From Marvinbryantia sp. (GTDB taxonomy: Bacteria; Bacillota; Clostridia; Lachnospirales; Lachnospiraceae), in the NCBI GenBank assembly GCA_016297895.1, contig JAEDFS010000008.1, positions 1-61,179 of the forward strand: a stretch of DNA of 61,179 nt, written 5' to 3'. A program made the position numbers and the translations under genes. Below the pieces are notes generated by a model that had not been told where the DNA came from, made no database searches, and saw nothing but the letters and a program-made list of their open reading frames with translations. Positions 8,260-15,856 of this stretch are shown here, in pieces; positions within the stretch are counted from its first letter, which is position 1; each line of letters opens with the position of its first letter.

Positions 8260-8958
8260 TCAGAGTTGAGCCGTTTCCTTATTTACCGCATCCTCATCGT
8301 TTTCTCCATTCTGATATAAAAACTTCAGATATTCATAGATCTCAGAAAAATTCACCGCACACTCTCCCCCAAAGATCCTGACCGGAACTGCATCTTCAAA
8401 ACTGTATGCCACCGGGCATTCCCTTTTCTCCAGATCATATACCACCACTCTTTTCCTGTCAGGATCCACAAGCCAGTATTCCCGGACCCCTGCCCCTTCA
8501 TACTTCTTAAGCTTCAGATACATGTCCTTTCTCCTGGTAGAGGGAGAAAGGATCTCCACCACCAGATCCGGTGCGCCAAAGACCACACCCCTTCTCACAA
8601 ATTTTTTTCTGTCACATACAACCAGTACATCCGGCTGCACCATCGTCCGGTTGTCGCAGTCCAGCTGCACATCCATTGGTGAATAAGCCGCAATACAGAG
8701 CCCCTTTTTCCTTTTGATATACTCATGAAGCGTATGGAATATTTCCCCTCCAATCAGCTGATGCAAATGAGTGGGTGCTTCCATCACAAAAAAATTCCCG
8801 TCGATCAGTTCCACTCTCTGATCCTCCGGCAGGGCATAGTAATCCTCCAGCGTATAATCTCCCTGCTGTCTCCCATACTCGCAGGGTGCACTCTCGCACA
8901 CCTGTGATGCCTGTATATCGTCGATCTGATATGTCTCTCTCGTTTTGTCTTTTTCCAT
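8260..8958 (-). CDS. Uma2-family (DUF820) PD-(D/E)XK nuclease-fold protein
   Basis: The product belongs to the Uma2/DUF820 family, a restriction-endonuclease-like fold of unclear physiological role. Visible hallmarks are the N-terminal YTLEDYYALPEDQRVELIDG block, then QPDVLVVC, PDLVVEILSPSTRRKDMYLK (acidic residues of the fold followed by the conserved S-P-S-T) and the C-terminal REYWLVDPDRKRVVVY. The full length is about 232 residues. The start at the second ATG (8958) is preferred because GGAGG is 5 nt upstream, while the first ATG overlaps that site. It is a single-gene unit with its own promoter, divergent from the YesL-MATE pair. Substrate and partners cannot be told from sequence. Confidence 0.88.
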   Translation of the reverse strand: MEKDKTRETYQIDDIQASQVCESAPCEYGRQQGDYTLEDYYALPEDQRVELIDGNFFVMEAPTHLHQLIGGEIFHTLHEYIKRKKGLCIAAYSPMDVQLDCDNRTMVQPDVLVVCDRKKFVRRGVVFGAPDLVVEILSPSTRRKDMYLKLKKYEGAGVREYWLVDPDRKRVVVYDLEKRECPVAYSFEDAVPVRIFGGECAVNFSEIYEYLKFLYQNGENDEDAVNKETAQL

Positions 8959-8987
8959 GTTCCCCTCCATGTTTTCTTTTTATCTGT

Positions 8988-9015
8988 ATTATATCTCATT
9001 TTATATATTAGTCAA
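8988..9015 (-). promoter_or_regulatory. Promoter of the Uma2-family gene
   Basis: On the minus strand TTGACT (9010-9015), a 16-nt spacer and TATAAT (8988-8993) lie 30 nt before the start codon. Confidence 0.7.
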
Positions 9016-9036
9016 TCTTTTTATGTTTAATATTCA

Positions 9037-9065
9037 TTGCTTTTTTTATTCCAATCCAGTATACT
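9037..9065 (+). promoter_or_regulatory. Promoter of yesL-MATE pair
   Basis: TTGCTT (9037-9042), a 17-nt spacer and TATACT (9060-9065) form a plausible vegetative promoter, about 75 nt before the YesL-family start. Confidence 0.5.
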
Positions 9066-9139
9066 GATAATTATCTGATACGTTTCCGGAAGGCTGCTGT
9101 CCCGGAACAAACCGCAATCCACAAAAGAGGTGTATATTT

Positions 9140-9799
9140 ATGAGTCGTTTTTTTAACATGGAAAGCCCGATTTTTGTTTTTCTGTCACGGATGGCGGATC
9201 TGATGATCCTGAATGTGGTATTTCTGATTACCTGTATCCCCATCGTCACCATCGGTGCGGCATGGTCTTCTCTTTATTATGTGACCCTGAAAATGGTTCG
9301 CAATGAAGAGTCCTATATCGTACGCAGTTATTTCAAATCCTTTAAGCAGAATTTCAAGCAGTCCACTCTCATGTGGATCATCGTTCTGATCCTGGGCTTC
9401 CTGCTCTATATGGATCTGCGTATCATGACTGTGATGGAATCCTCTGCCGGAAGCAACGTGATCCGAATCGGAATCTATATGCTTGGTCTGGTAGGTATTT
9501 TTGTACTTCAGTATCTGTTTCCTCTGGTGGCCAAATTTTTTAACAGCACGAAAAACATGTTCCGCAATGCGTTTCTCATGGCGATCCGGCATCTTCCCCA
9601 GACAGTGGTTATGGCTGTGATCAGCGCCGGTTCCATAATACTCACCTTCCTCAACGGATGGACTCTGACCTATGGACTTCTGATCTGGATCATGGTCGGT
9701 TTTGCCCTGGTGGCTATGGCCAATTCCTGGTTTCTGGTACGTATTTTCGACAATTATGTGCCAAAGGAAGAGGAGTCTTCCGATGCAGCAGAAGAATAA
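9140..9799 (+). CDS. YesL family (DUF624) membrane protein
   Basis: This 219-residue integral membrane protein starts MSRFFNMESPIF and has about five hydrophobic segments. The N-terminal LSRMADLMILNVVFLITCIPIVTIGAAWSS-like block is characteristic of YesL/DUF624. YesL proteins usually sit next to carbohydrate ABC transporters or YesMN two-component genes, and their function is unknown. Here the gene is directly followed by a MATE gene: its TAA ends one base before the ATG of the next gene, which implies translational coupling. AGAGGTG precedes the start. A second YesL-family gene lies at 31816-32451. Confidence 0.88.
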   Translation: MSRFFNMESPIFVFLSRMADLMILNVVFLITCIPIVTIGAAWSSLYYVTLKMVRNEESYIVRSYFKSFKQNFKQSTLMWIIVLILGFLLYMDLRIMTVMESSAGSNVIRIGIYMLGLVGIFVLQYLFPLVAKFFNSTKNMFRNAFLMAIRHLPQTVVMAVISAGSIILTFLNGWTLTYGLLIWIMVGFALVAMANSWFLVRIFDNYVPKEEESSDAAEE

Positions 9800-11224
9800 A
9801 TGAACAAAGATCTTACTTCCGGGCCGGTGATGCGTTCCATGTTCGGCTTTGCCGTTCCGATGATTTTGGGAAATCTGCTGCAGCAATGCTACAATATCGC
9901 AGATACATTTATAGTAGGTCATTTTCTGGGAGCCAACGCCTTAGCCGCTGTTGGTTCTTCCTTTACGTTAATGACTTTTCTGACTTCCATCCTGCTTGGC
10001 CTCTGCATGGGAAGCGGAGCAGTTTTTTCCATCCGCTTTGGCCGTCAGGATGAAGAAGGACTCCGGGAGGGCATCTGTGCTTCCCTGACTCTGACCGCCG
10101 GACTCGCTGTTTTCCTGAATCTGCTCTCTTTTGCCTGCCTGGATCACCTTCGTCTGTTTCTTCGGGTACCACAGGAAGTATGGGGTGCGATGCGCAGTTA
10201 CCTTGCTGTCATCTTTTCCGGCATTTTTGCATCATTCTTATATAACTTTTTTGCATCTTTTCTGAGGGCCATCGGGAATTCTCTGGTGCCTCTGATCTTT
10301 CTTGCCATTTCCGCAGCACTCAATATTGCACTGGATCTGTGGTTTGTGCTGGGTCTTTCCAGGGGTGTGACTGGAGCCGCAGAGGCTACTGTCATCTCCC
10401 AGTATGTCTCCGGCATCGGGATCGCCATCTATGCTTTCCTGCGTTGTCCAAAACTTCGTTTCCTCCGGAATCATTTCTGTCTGAAATGGTCCGCCATGAA
10501 AGAAATCGCAGCCTTTTCCTTTCTCACCTGCATTCAGCAGTCTGTCATGAACCTTGGAATCCTCATGGTACAGGGACTGGTAAACAGCTTCGGTCCTACG
10601 ATCATGGCTGCCTTTGCCGCTGCCGTGAAGATCGATGCCTTTGCCTACATGCCGGTACAGGATTTCGGAAATGCATTTTCCACTTTTATCGCTCAGAATT
10701 ACGGGGCAAAAAAAGAAGACCGCATCCGCAAAGGTCTGCGGGGTGCAGTCATTTCTTCCTTTTTATTCTGTTTTCTGGTCTCCGCTCTGGTATGGATCTT
10801 TGCCCGCCCCCTGATGGAGATCTTTGTAGATTCCGGGGAAACTGCCATTATCGCAGAAGGCATCCGTTATCTTCATATCGAAGGCGTCTTCTACTGCGGG
10901 ATCGGCTGTCTGTTTCTTCTGTACGGACTGTACCGGGCGGTAGCAAAGCCGGGGATGTCAGTGGTTTTAACCGTTATTTCTCTGGGAACCCGTGTGGTAC
11001 TTGCCTATGTGCTGTCCGCCATTCCGGCTGTGGGCGTTGTGGGCATCTGGTGGGCGATCCCCATCGGGTGGTTTCTGGCGGATCTGACGGGAATCATGTA
11101 TTATATCAGATGGGAGAGGACTCCCGCCTCTTCAGGCGGCAAGCAAGCAATATATATATCAGTGGCGGGTGTCAATCCCCCATCTGATATACGCTCCGCG
11201 AGGATGCGCAGGGATTCGGATTAG
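9800..11224 (+). CDS. MATE family efflux transporter with repeat-derived C-terminal tail
   Basis: This is a 12-helix MATE exporter, a Na+ or H+ coupled drug/metabolite efflux pump of the inner membrane. The N-terminal signature MRSMFGFAVPMILGNLLQQCYNIADTFIVG and the duplicated bundle arrangement are clear. Recognisable family sequence ends near TGIMYYIRWER. The last 33 or so residues are encoded by palindromic repeat DNA (11102-11224) and do not look like MATE sequence, so an original stop was probably lost when the repeat inserted or expanded. The substrate is unknown. It starts immediately after the YesL-family stop codon. Confidence 0.9.
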   Translation: MNKDLTSGPVMRSMFGFAVPMILGNLLQQCYNIADTFIVGHFLGANALAAVGSSFTLMTFLTSILLGLCMGSGAVFSIRFGRQDEEGLREGICASLTLTAGLAVFLNLLSFACLDHLRLFLRVPQEVWGAMRSYLAVIFSGIFASFLYNFFASFLRAIGNSLVPLIFLAISAALNIALDLWFVLGLSRGVTGAAEATVISQYVSGIGIAIYAFLRCPKLRFLRNHFCLKWSAMKEIAAFSFLTCIQQSVMNLGILMVQGLVNSFGPTIMAAFAAAVKIDAFAYMPVQDFGNAFSTFIAQNYGAKKEDRIRKGLRGAVISSFLFCFLVSALVWIFARPLMEIFVDSGETAIIAEGIRYLHIEGVFYCGIGCLFLLYGLYRAVAKPGMSVVLTVISLGTRVVLAYVLSAIPAVGVVGIWWAIPIGWFLADLTGIMYYIRWERTPASSGGKQAIYISVAGVNPPSDIRSARMRRDSD

Positions 11225-11290
11225 TATTTTGTCTGCTTTGCAGACCCGAATCCCGCGCCAAGGCTCGCAAGCGAGTCTTGAACGTCCGAA
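11102..11290. repeat. Compound palindromic repeat at MATE 3' end
   Basis: This segment carries several short hairpins in a row: CCGCC/GGCGG (11125-11140), TATATCAG/CTGATATA (11155-11191) enclosing the core GCGGGTGTCAATCCCC, GGGATTCGG/CCGAATCCC, GTCTGC/GCAGAC and CTCGC/GCGAG. Parts recur elsewhere in the window: 11102-11139 resembles 61031-61068, and the 11155-11191 hairpin resembles 43926-43957 on the opposite strand. This fits a dispersed REP-like element that now encodes the MATE tail. Confidence 0.6.
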
Positions 11291-11303
11291 AACCGGTTCC
11301 CCA

Positions 11304-11333
11304 AAAATGAGGATGCCGAAACATCCTCATTTT
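11304..11333. terminator. Bidirectional terminator between MATE and hydrolase genes
   Basis: A perfect 12-bp stem (AAAATGAGGATG / CATCCTCATTTT) with loop CCGAAA sits between convergent genes. It has A/T runs on both sides, so it can stop transcription from either direction. Confidence 0.8.
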
Positions 11334-12262
11334 CACCCTCTCAGCACCTCTTCCATCCATTGGAAAATATCTTCATACACCACATCCCGATCCAGTTCAT
11401 TTAAGATCTCATGGCGGTCATCCGGATACAGCTTGCAGGTCACCCGTTTCATTCCTGCATTCAGGAACTGCTGATACGCCGTCCTGACCCCTTTTCCGAA
11501 TTTGCCCACAGGGTCATCCTCACCTGCCACAAAAAACACCGGCAGATCCTTCGGCATTTTCTGCAGATTCTGCGGAAATGTCAGGGTATAGAGACTGTAG
11601 AACAGATTATAATACCCGTTCAGGGTAAATCGAAAATTACAGAGTGGCTCCCCTTTGTACCGGCGTACATTTTCCTCGTTTCTGGAGAGCCATTCCTTTC
11701 CGTCCACGCTTCCGAATTTTCGATTGTAGCCTCCAAAAGCCAGTCCATCTACAAACCCGCTTCGATAATTCCAACCTTTAAAAACCGCCAGCACTCTTGT
11801 GATCAGCAGCCCTGCACAGGCTGTCAGCCGCTTCTGATAACCGGTCCCCACAACCACAGCTCCGGCAAGGCCTTCTCCATGAAGACAAAGATACTGCCTC
11901 ACCAGAAAAGATCCCATACTGTGTCCCAGTAGGAAACAGGGCGTTCCAGGATATTGTTTTTCCAGAATACTGCGCAGTCTGTGAATATCCCCAAGCACTG
12001 TTTTATTTCCTTCCTTTTCTGCAAAGAATCCGTAAAAGTCCTCTGATCTTACGGATTTTCCATGGCCCAGATGGTCGTTTCCGGCCACCAGGATCCCGCG
12101 ATCCGCCAGAAATCCGGCAAATTCATCATATCGATCGATAAACTCCACCATCCCGTGTGAGATCTGCAGGATTGCCCGAATCTCTCCGTCCGGAATCCAG
12201 CAAATCGCATGAATGTCTGTGATTCCATCCCTGGACGGATATGTGAAATGCTTTTTCTCCAT
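11333..12262 (-). CDS. Alpha/beta hydrolase (monoacylglycerol lipase/S33-like)
   Basis: This is a cytoplasmic serine hydrolase of the Hydrolase_4 group, about 309 residues. The oxyanion segment ISHGMVEFIDRYDEFAGFL, the DHLGHGKS block and the nucleophile elbow GHSMGS (catalytic Ser) are visible. A late Asp (AGEDDPVGKFG) and His (PDDRHEILNE) complete a triad. The start at 12262 has AAGGAG upstream; earlier in-frame codons run into the end of rsmA. It lies 10 nt after rsmA in an apparent tatD-rsmA-hydrolase operon. Likely substrates are lysophospholipids or monoacylglycerols by family, but this is not shown here. Confidence 0.87.
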   Translation of the reverse strand: MEKKHFTYPSRDGITDIHAICWIPDGEIRAILQISHGMVEFIDRYDEFAGFLADRGILVAGNDHLGHGKSVRSEDFYGFFAEKEGNKTVLGDIHRLRSILEKQYPGTPCFLLGHSMGSFLVRQYLCLHGEGLAGAVVVGTGYQKRLTACAGLLITRVLAVFKGWNYRSGFVDGLAFGGYNRKFGSVDGKEWLSRNEENVRRYKGEPLCNFRFTLNGYYNLFYSLYTLTFPQNLQKMPKDLPVFFVAGEDDPVGKFGKGVRTAYQQFLNAGMKRVTCKLYPDDRHEILNELDRDVVYEDIFQWMEEVLRG

Positions 12263-12272
12263 ATTTTTCTCC

Positions 12273-13133
12273 TTATTTTCCCAAAATATCGGCCAGGCGT
12301 GCAAACTGCTCCAGTGTCAGTGCCTCTCCCCGAATGGTTGACGGTGCTCCCAGTTTTTCTATGGCAGCTGCAATTTCCTCTTTGGAAAACGAAAGCTCCG
12401 GAGAATTATTCAGTCCGTTTGCCAGAGTCTTTCTCCGCTGGTTAAAGGATGCCCGGATCAACCGGAACATCAGAGTCTCATGTTCCGTCTTCACCGGCGG
12501 CTCCTGATGGGTCCGCAGACGGATCACTGCGCTTCCCACCTTGGGACGGGGCATAAAGCAGTTGGGCGGCACGTTTGCTACAATATAGGGTTCACAGTAA
12601 TACTGTACCGCCAGAGACAATGCTCCATAATCCTTTGTTCCCGGCTCTGCCTGCATTCTCTGGGCCACTTCTTTTTGTACCATGACCGTGATGCTTTCCA
12701 CCGGCACATGTTTTTCCAGAAGTCCCATGATGATCGGCGTGGTGATATAGTATGGAAGATTTGCCACTACCCTGATAGGCTTTCCGCCATTCTTTTCCTC
12801 TACCAGAGCCCCGATATCCACTTTCAGAATATCTTCATTTAAGATCTCCACATTGTCATATTCCTGCAGCGTCTCCTGAAGGATCGGGATCAGCATCCGG
12901 TCGATTTCTACCGCCATGACACGTCCTGCCGCTTCAGCCAGATACTGGGTCATGGTTCCGATTCCGGGTCCGATCTCCAGAACAAAATCCTCTTTTGTGA
13001 TATCCGCTGCAGCAATGATTTTATTCAGCACATGGCCGTCAATAAGAAAATTCTGGCCAAACTTTTTCTGAAAAGCAAATTCGTATTTCTGAATCACCTC
13101 TATGGTTTTTTGTGGATTGGATAATTTTTCCAT
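12273..13133 (-). CDS. rsmA: 16S rRNA dimethyladenosine transferase
   Basis: RsmA (KsgA) dimethylates two adjacent adenines in helix 45 of 16S rRNA during 30S maturation, using S-adenosylmethionine. The diagnostic motifs are FGQNFLID near residue 25, the SAM-binding VLEIGPGIGTMTQ, and the catalytic NLPYYITTPI. The 286-residue length is usual. AAGGAG precedes the ATG. The gene sits 18 nt after tatD, a pairing common in Firmicutes. Confidence 0.97.
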   Translation of the reverse strand: MEKLSNPQKTIEVIQKYEFAFQKKFGQNFLIDGHVLNKIIAAADITKEDFVLEIGPGIGTMTQYLAEAAGRVMAVEIDRMLIPILQETLQEYDNVEILNEDILKVDIGALVEEKNGGKPIRVVANLPYYITTPIIMGLLEKHVPVESITVMVQKEVAQRMQAEPGTKDYGALSLAVQYYCEPYIVANVPPNCFMPRPKVGSAVIRLRTHQEPPVKTEHETLMFRLIRASFNQRRKTLANGLNNSPELSFSKEEIAAAIEKLGAPSTIRGEALTLEQFARLADILGK

Positions 13134-13151
13134 ATACTCTCCTTCTGCTGC

Positions 13152-13931
13152 TTATTGTCCCAGCCGGTACAGTCGACAGGCATTTTCCCAGGTGACCGCT
13201 TCCACTTCTTCCGGCGTTACCCCTTTTACAGATGCAATTGCTTCTATTACATAGGGAAGATTCAGGGAAGAGTTCCGTTTTCCCCTGAAAGGAACCGGTG
13301 CCAGATAGGGACAGTCGGTCTCCACCACGATCCGCTGAAGCGGCACCTCTGCCGCCACTTCCTTTAACACCCTTGCGTTTTTAAAGGTGACCACTCCGCC
13401 GATCCCGATAAAATAGCCCAGTTTCAGATATTCCCGGGCCATCTCCACAGAACCGGAATAACAGTGGATCACACCTCCTGCAAACCCCGGCTTTCCGGCA
13501 TGAATCTCCCGGATGGTCTCAAAGGTATCCCTGGCTGCCTCACGGCTGTGAACCACAATGGGCAGTTCTTTTGCAAGGGCAAGCTCCATCTGTCTGGCAA
13601 ACCAGTATTTCTGCAGCTCATGGGATTCCCTGTCCCAGTAATAGTCAAGACCGATCTCTCCTACCGCTACCGCCTTTTCGTGATCAAGCATCTTATCAAG
13701 TTCTGCAAACTGTTCTTCATTAAGTTCTCCCACATGATCCGGATGGATCCCGATGGCTCCGTAGATAAACTCATACCTCTGCATCAATTCCCAGGTATCC
13801 CTGGCTCCCCGCATGCTGGCCCCCACATTCACAATGCGGCCTATTCCATGGGATGCCATGCTCTCCAGTAATTGATTTCTGTCTTCCTCAAATGCCTCAT
13901 CATCATAATGAGCATGCGTATCAAATATCAT
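13152..13931 (-). CDS. TatD family metal-dependent hydrolase
   Basis: This is a TatD-type DNase/hydrolase with a TIM-barrel amidohydrolase-like fold. The N-terminal metal motif FDTHAHYDDE, the internal GEIGLDYYW, VHSRE and CHCYSGS-like HCYSG blocks, and the C-terminal VETDCPYLAPVPFRGKRN are all present. I set the start at the ATG beginning MIFDTHAHYDDEAF (13931) with AGAGGA upstream. The longer in-frame extension contains no family sequence and crosses the promoter. The product is 259 residues, the usual size. It is the first gene of the tatD-rsmA-hydrolase operon. Confidence 0.94.
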   Translation of the reverse strand: MIFDTHAHYDDEAFEEDRNQLLESMASHGIGRIVNVGASMRGARDTWELMQRYEFIYGAIGIHPDHVGELNEEQFAELDKMLDHEKAVAVGEIGLDYYWDRESHELQKYWFARQMELALAKELPIVVHSREAARDTFETIREIHAGKPGFAGGVIHCYSGSVEMAREYLKLGYFIGIGGVVTFKNARVLKEVAAEVPLQRIVVETDCPYLAPVPFRGKRNSSLNLPYVIEAIASVKGVTPEEVEAVTWENACRLYRLGQ

Positions 13932-13961
13932 AGATTCCGTCCTCTCATATTCGCCTGTCTG

Positions 13962-13979
13962 AACAGAAAACGTTCTGTT
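13962..13979. repeat. Inverted repeat AACAGAA-N4-TTCTGTT upstream of tatD
   Basis: A perfect 7-bp dyad separated by AACG lies between the tatD promoter and the tatD start. It could be an operator or an mRNA hairpin. It does not match the Firmicutes LexA box well. Confidence 0.4.
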
Positions 13980-14004
13980 TCCCGCACGATTCTGTGCTAT
14001 TTCT

Positions 14005-14033
14005 ATCATACCTGTCCTTGCCGCGAAAAGCAA
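14005..14033 (-). promoter_or_regulatory. Promoter of tatD operon
   Basis: On the minus strand TTGCTT (14028-14033), a 17-nt spacer and TATGAT (14005-14010) form a vegetative promoter about 74 nt before the tatD start. Confidence 0.65.
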
Positions 14034-14067
14034 CTTTATTATTTTGTCAGAATACGATAAAATGTAC

Positions 14068-14098
14068 TTGACCTTACACCTTATGGAAGGTGTAGCAT
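14068..14098 (+). promoter_or_regulatory. MerR-type promoter with dyad operator in a 19-bp spacer
   Basis: TTGACC (14068-14073) and TAGCAT (14093-14098) are separated by 19 bp. The spacer contains the perfect dyad ACACCTT-ATGG-AAGGTGT (14077-14094). An over-long spacer with a centred dyad is the classical MerR-family arrangement, so the MerR gene just downstream probably controls its own operon here by DNA untwisting. Confidence 0.8.
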
Positions 14099-14127
14099 AC
14101 AGACAGTGCATACAGGGAGGTACCGTT

Positions 14128-14775
14128 TTGAAGATACAGCAGGTAGAGGAACTGGTGGGGATCACCAAAAAGAATATCCGTTTTTATGAACACGAAGGGC
14201 TTCTCTCTCCCGCCCGAAGCGAAAATGGCTACCGGGATTATTCGGAACAGGATGTGTCTGAACTAAAGAAGATCAAACTCCTTCGCAGCCTCTCCTTTCC
14301 GCTGGAAGAGATCCGTATGATGCAGTCCGGGACACTCACGATGGAAGATGGTGCCCGCCGCCATCTCATCGTACTGGAGCGTTCCCGCTCTTCCCTGGAA
14401 AAAGCCCGCTGTCTCTGCCTGGAGCTTCAGGAGCACCACGAGACTCTGCAGACACTGGATGCGGACCGGTATCTTACCCGAATGGAAGAACTGGAAAAGG
14501 AAGGAGCTGTATTTATGGATGTAAAAAAACAGGACCACAGAAAAGATTTTGTCGCTCCCGCCGCTGCCGCTTCCGTAATCATTCTTTTTATGGGAATCGT
14601 ACTGTTTGTAATGATTACAGAGGCATTGCGGGAGCGGCTGACTGTTGGCGTATTTCTCATACTGGCTGCTGTGGGAGCCTTTCTCATCGCCATCGTGATC
14701 GGTGTCCTGCTGGCATTGATGCAGAGAATCAGACAAATCAAAGGAGGGGAAGAAGATGCTGCTGCTAAATATTGA
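14128..14775 (+). CDS. MerR-family regulator with C-terminal membrane segments
   Basis: The N-terminal winged helix (QQVEELVGITKKNIRFYEHEGLLSPARSENGYRDYSEQD) is a standard MerR DNA-binding domain and is followed by a coiled-coil region. The C-terminal quarter contains two hydrophobic helices (about VIILFMGIVLFVM and FLILAAVGAFLIAIVIGVLLAL), so the protein is probably membrane-tethered, which is unusual for MerR regulators. I chose a TTG start at 14128, because GGGAGG lies 7-12 nt upstream and earlier in-frame codons overlap the promoter. It overlaps the next gene by 20 nt. It likely senses a membrane or envelope signal and controls the downstream YbjQ-ABC exporter genes. Confidence 0.85.
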   Translation: MKIQQVEELVGITKKNIRFYEHEGLLSPARSENGYRDYSEQDVSELKKIKLLRSLSFPLEEIRMMQSGTLTMEDGARRHLIVLERSRSSLEKARCLCLELQEHHETLQTLDADRYLTRMEELEKEGAVFMDVKKQDHRKDFVAPAAAASVIILFMGIVLFVMITEALRERLTVGVFLILAAVGAFLIAIVIGVLLALMQRIRQIKGGEEDAAAKY

Positions 14776-15070
14776 TTATATTCCCGGAAAGGAAATCACA
14801 GAAGCTCTGGGAATCGCAAAGGGAAGTGTGGTCATGTCCAAACATCTGGGAAAGGATTTTATGGCCGGAATGAAGACCATCGTGGGAGGAGAGATCGAAA
14901 GCTACACGGAAATGCTGGACTCCGCCCGAAAGATTGCCATGAAACGCATGGTGGATGATGCCGAGGCTATGGGCGCAGATGCCATCATCAACATCCGCTA
15001 CAGCTCTTCCTCTGTCATGCAGGGAGCTGCGGAGGTCACTGCCTACGGCACTGCCGTAAAAACCAGATAG
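14756..15070 (+). CDS. YbjQ-family (DUF74) protein
   Basis: This small cytoplasmic protein (104 residues) belongs to the YbjQ/UPF0145 family and forms pentameric rings in solved homologues. The block G(I)VVMSKHLGKDFMAGMKTIVGGEIESYTEML followed by AMGADAIINIRY is diagnostic. The biochemical role is unknown; it is sometimes labelled a heavy-metal-binding domain. GGAGGGG precedes the ATG and the gene overlaps the end of merR, so the two are translationally coupled. Its place between the regulator and the ABC genes suggests a role in the same stress response. Confidence 0.9.
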   Translation: MLLLNIDYIPGKEITEALGIAKGSVVMSKHLGKDFMAGMKTIVGGEIESYTEMLDSARKIAMKRMVDDAEAMGADAIINIRYSSSSVMQGAAEVTAYGTAVKTR

Positions 15071-15124
15071 ATCCGATCACAAACCATATCACTGAGGGAC
15101 CCCTTCCGGTCCCGGACTGGAGAA

Positions 15125-15856
15125 ATGATGATAAGTATTCAAAATGTATCAAAAACCTACGGCAATTCCGGAAAAAAAGCCGTAGATTCCATGAACTGGA
15201 ACATTCCGGATGGAAAGATCACCGGCTTTATCGGGCCAAACGGAGCCGGAAAATCCACCACCCTGAAAATGATCACCGGTATCGTAAAACCGGATACGGG
15301 ACAGATCACCCTGAACGGCCACGATATTGAAAAAGAACCGATTCCGGCAAAACAGCAGTTTGGATTTGTATCGGATTCCCCTGACCAGTTCCTTCGGCTG
15401 AAAGGCATCGAATATCTGCGTTTCTGTGCTGACGTCTACGATGTTCCCCAGGCTGAGCGGGGAGAAAAGATCACTTCTCTCGCCCGGCGTTTTGACATGA
15501 CCGAAGCCCTTGGCAGCCGGATCATGACCTATTCCCACGGCATGCGTCAGAAAATCATGGTCATGGGAGCTCTGCTTCACAATCCTTCCATCTGGATCCT
15601 GGATGAACCTCTGACGGGACTGGATCCCAATTCCGCTTTTGTGCTGAAAGAAATGATGAAGGAACACGCTTTTTCCGGCAATGCCGTGCTGTTTTCCACC
15701 CATGTGCTGGAAACCGCCGAAAAGCTCTGCGACCAGGTAGCCATCATCAACCACGGTAAAATTATTTTTACCGGCACACTGGAGGAGCTGAAAGATCAGT
15801 ATCCCGACAAACCTTCCTTAGAAAGTATTTTCCTGGAGATGACCCAACATGAATAA
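15125..15856 (+). CDS. ABC transporter ATP-binding protein
   Basis: This is the ATPase subunit of an ABC-2-type exporter. Walker A is GPNGAGKST, Walker B is IWILDEPLTGLD, and the signature is degenerate (YSHGMRQK in place of LSGGQ). A conserved H-loop (STHVLE) is present. The 243-residue length is typical of the antibiotic/lantibiotic or CcmA-like class. The permease gene overlaps its end by 8 nt. Two adjacent ATGs (15125, 15128) follow GGAGAA; either may be used. Confidence 0.93.
   Translation: MMISIQNVSKTYGNSGKKAVDSMNWNIPDGKITGFIGPNGAGKSTTLKMITGIVKPDTGQITLNGHDIEKEPIPAKQQFGFVSDSPDQFLRLKGIEYLRFCADVYDVPQAERGEKITSLARRFDMTEALGSRIMTYSHGMRQKIMVMGALLHNPSIWILDEPLTGLDPNSAFVLKEMMKEHAFSGNAVLFSTHVLETAEKLCDQVAIINHGKIIFTGTLEELKDQYPDKPSLESIFLEMTQHE

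Noticed and set aside
10339..11187. 282-codon frame inside the MATE gene
   Set aside because: It is a shadow frame of the transporter gene with no start context; only its last codons are of interest because they lie in the repeat.
13962..13979. LexA (SOS) box before tatD
   Set aside because: The dyad is perfect but does not match the clostridial GAAC-N4-GTTC pattern.
13932..14168. N-terminal extension of the TatD-family protein
   Set aside because: The added residues contain no family sequence and cover the promoter at 14005-14033.
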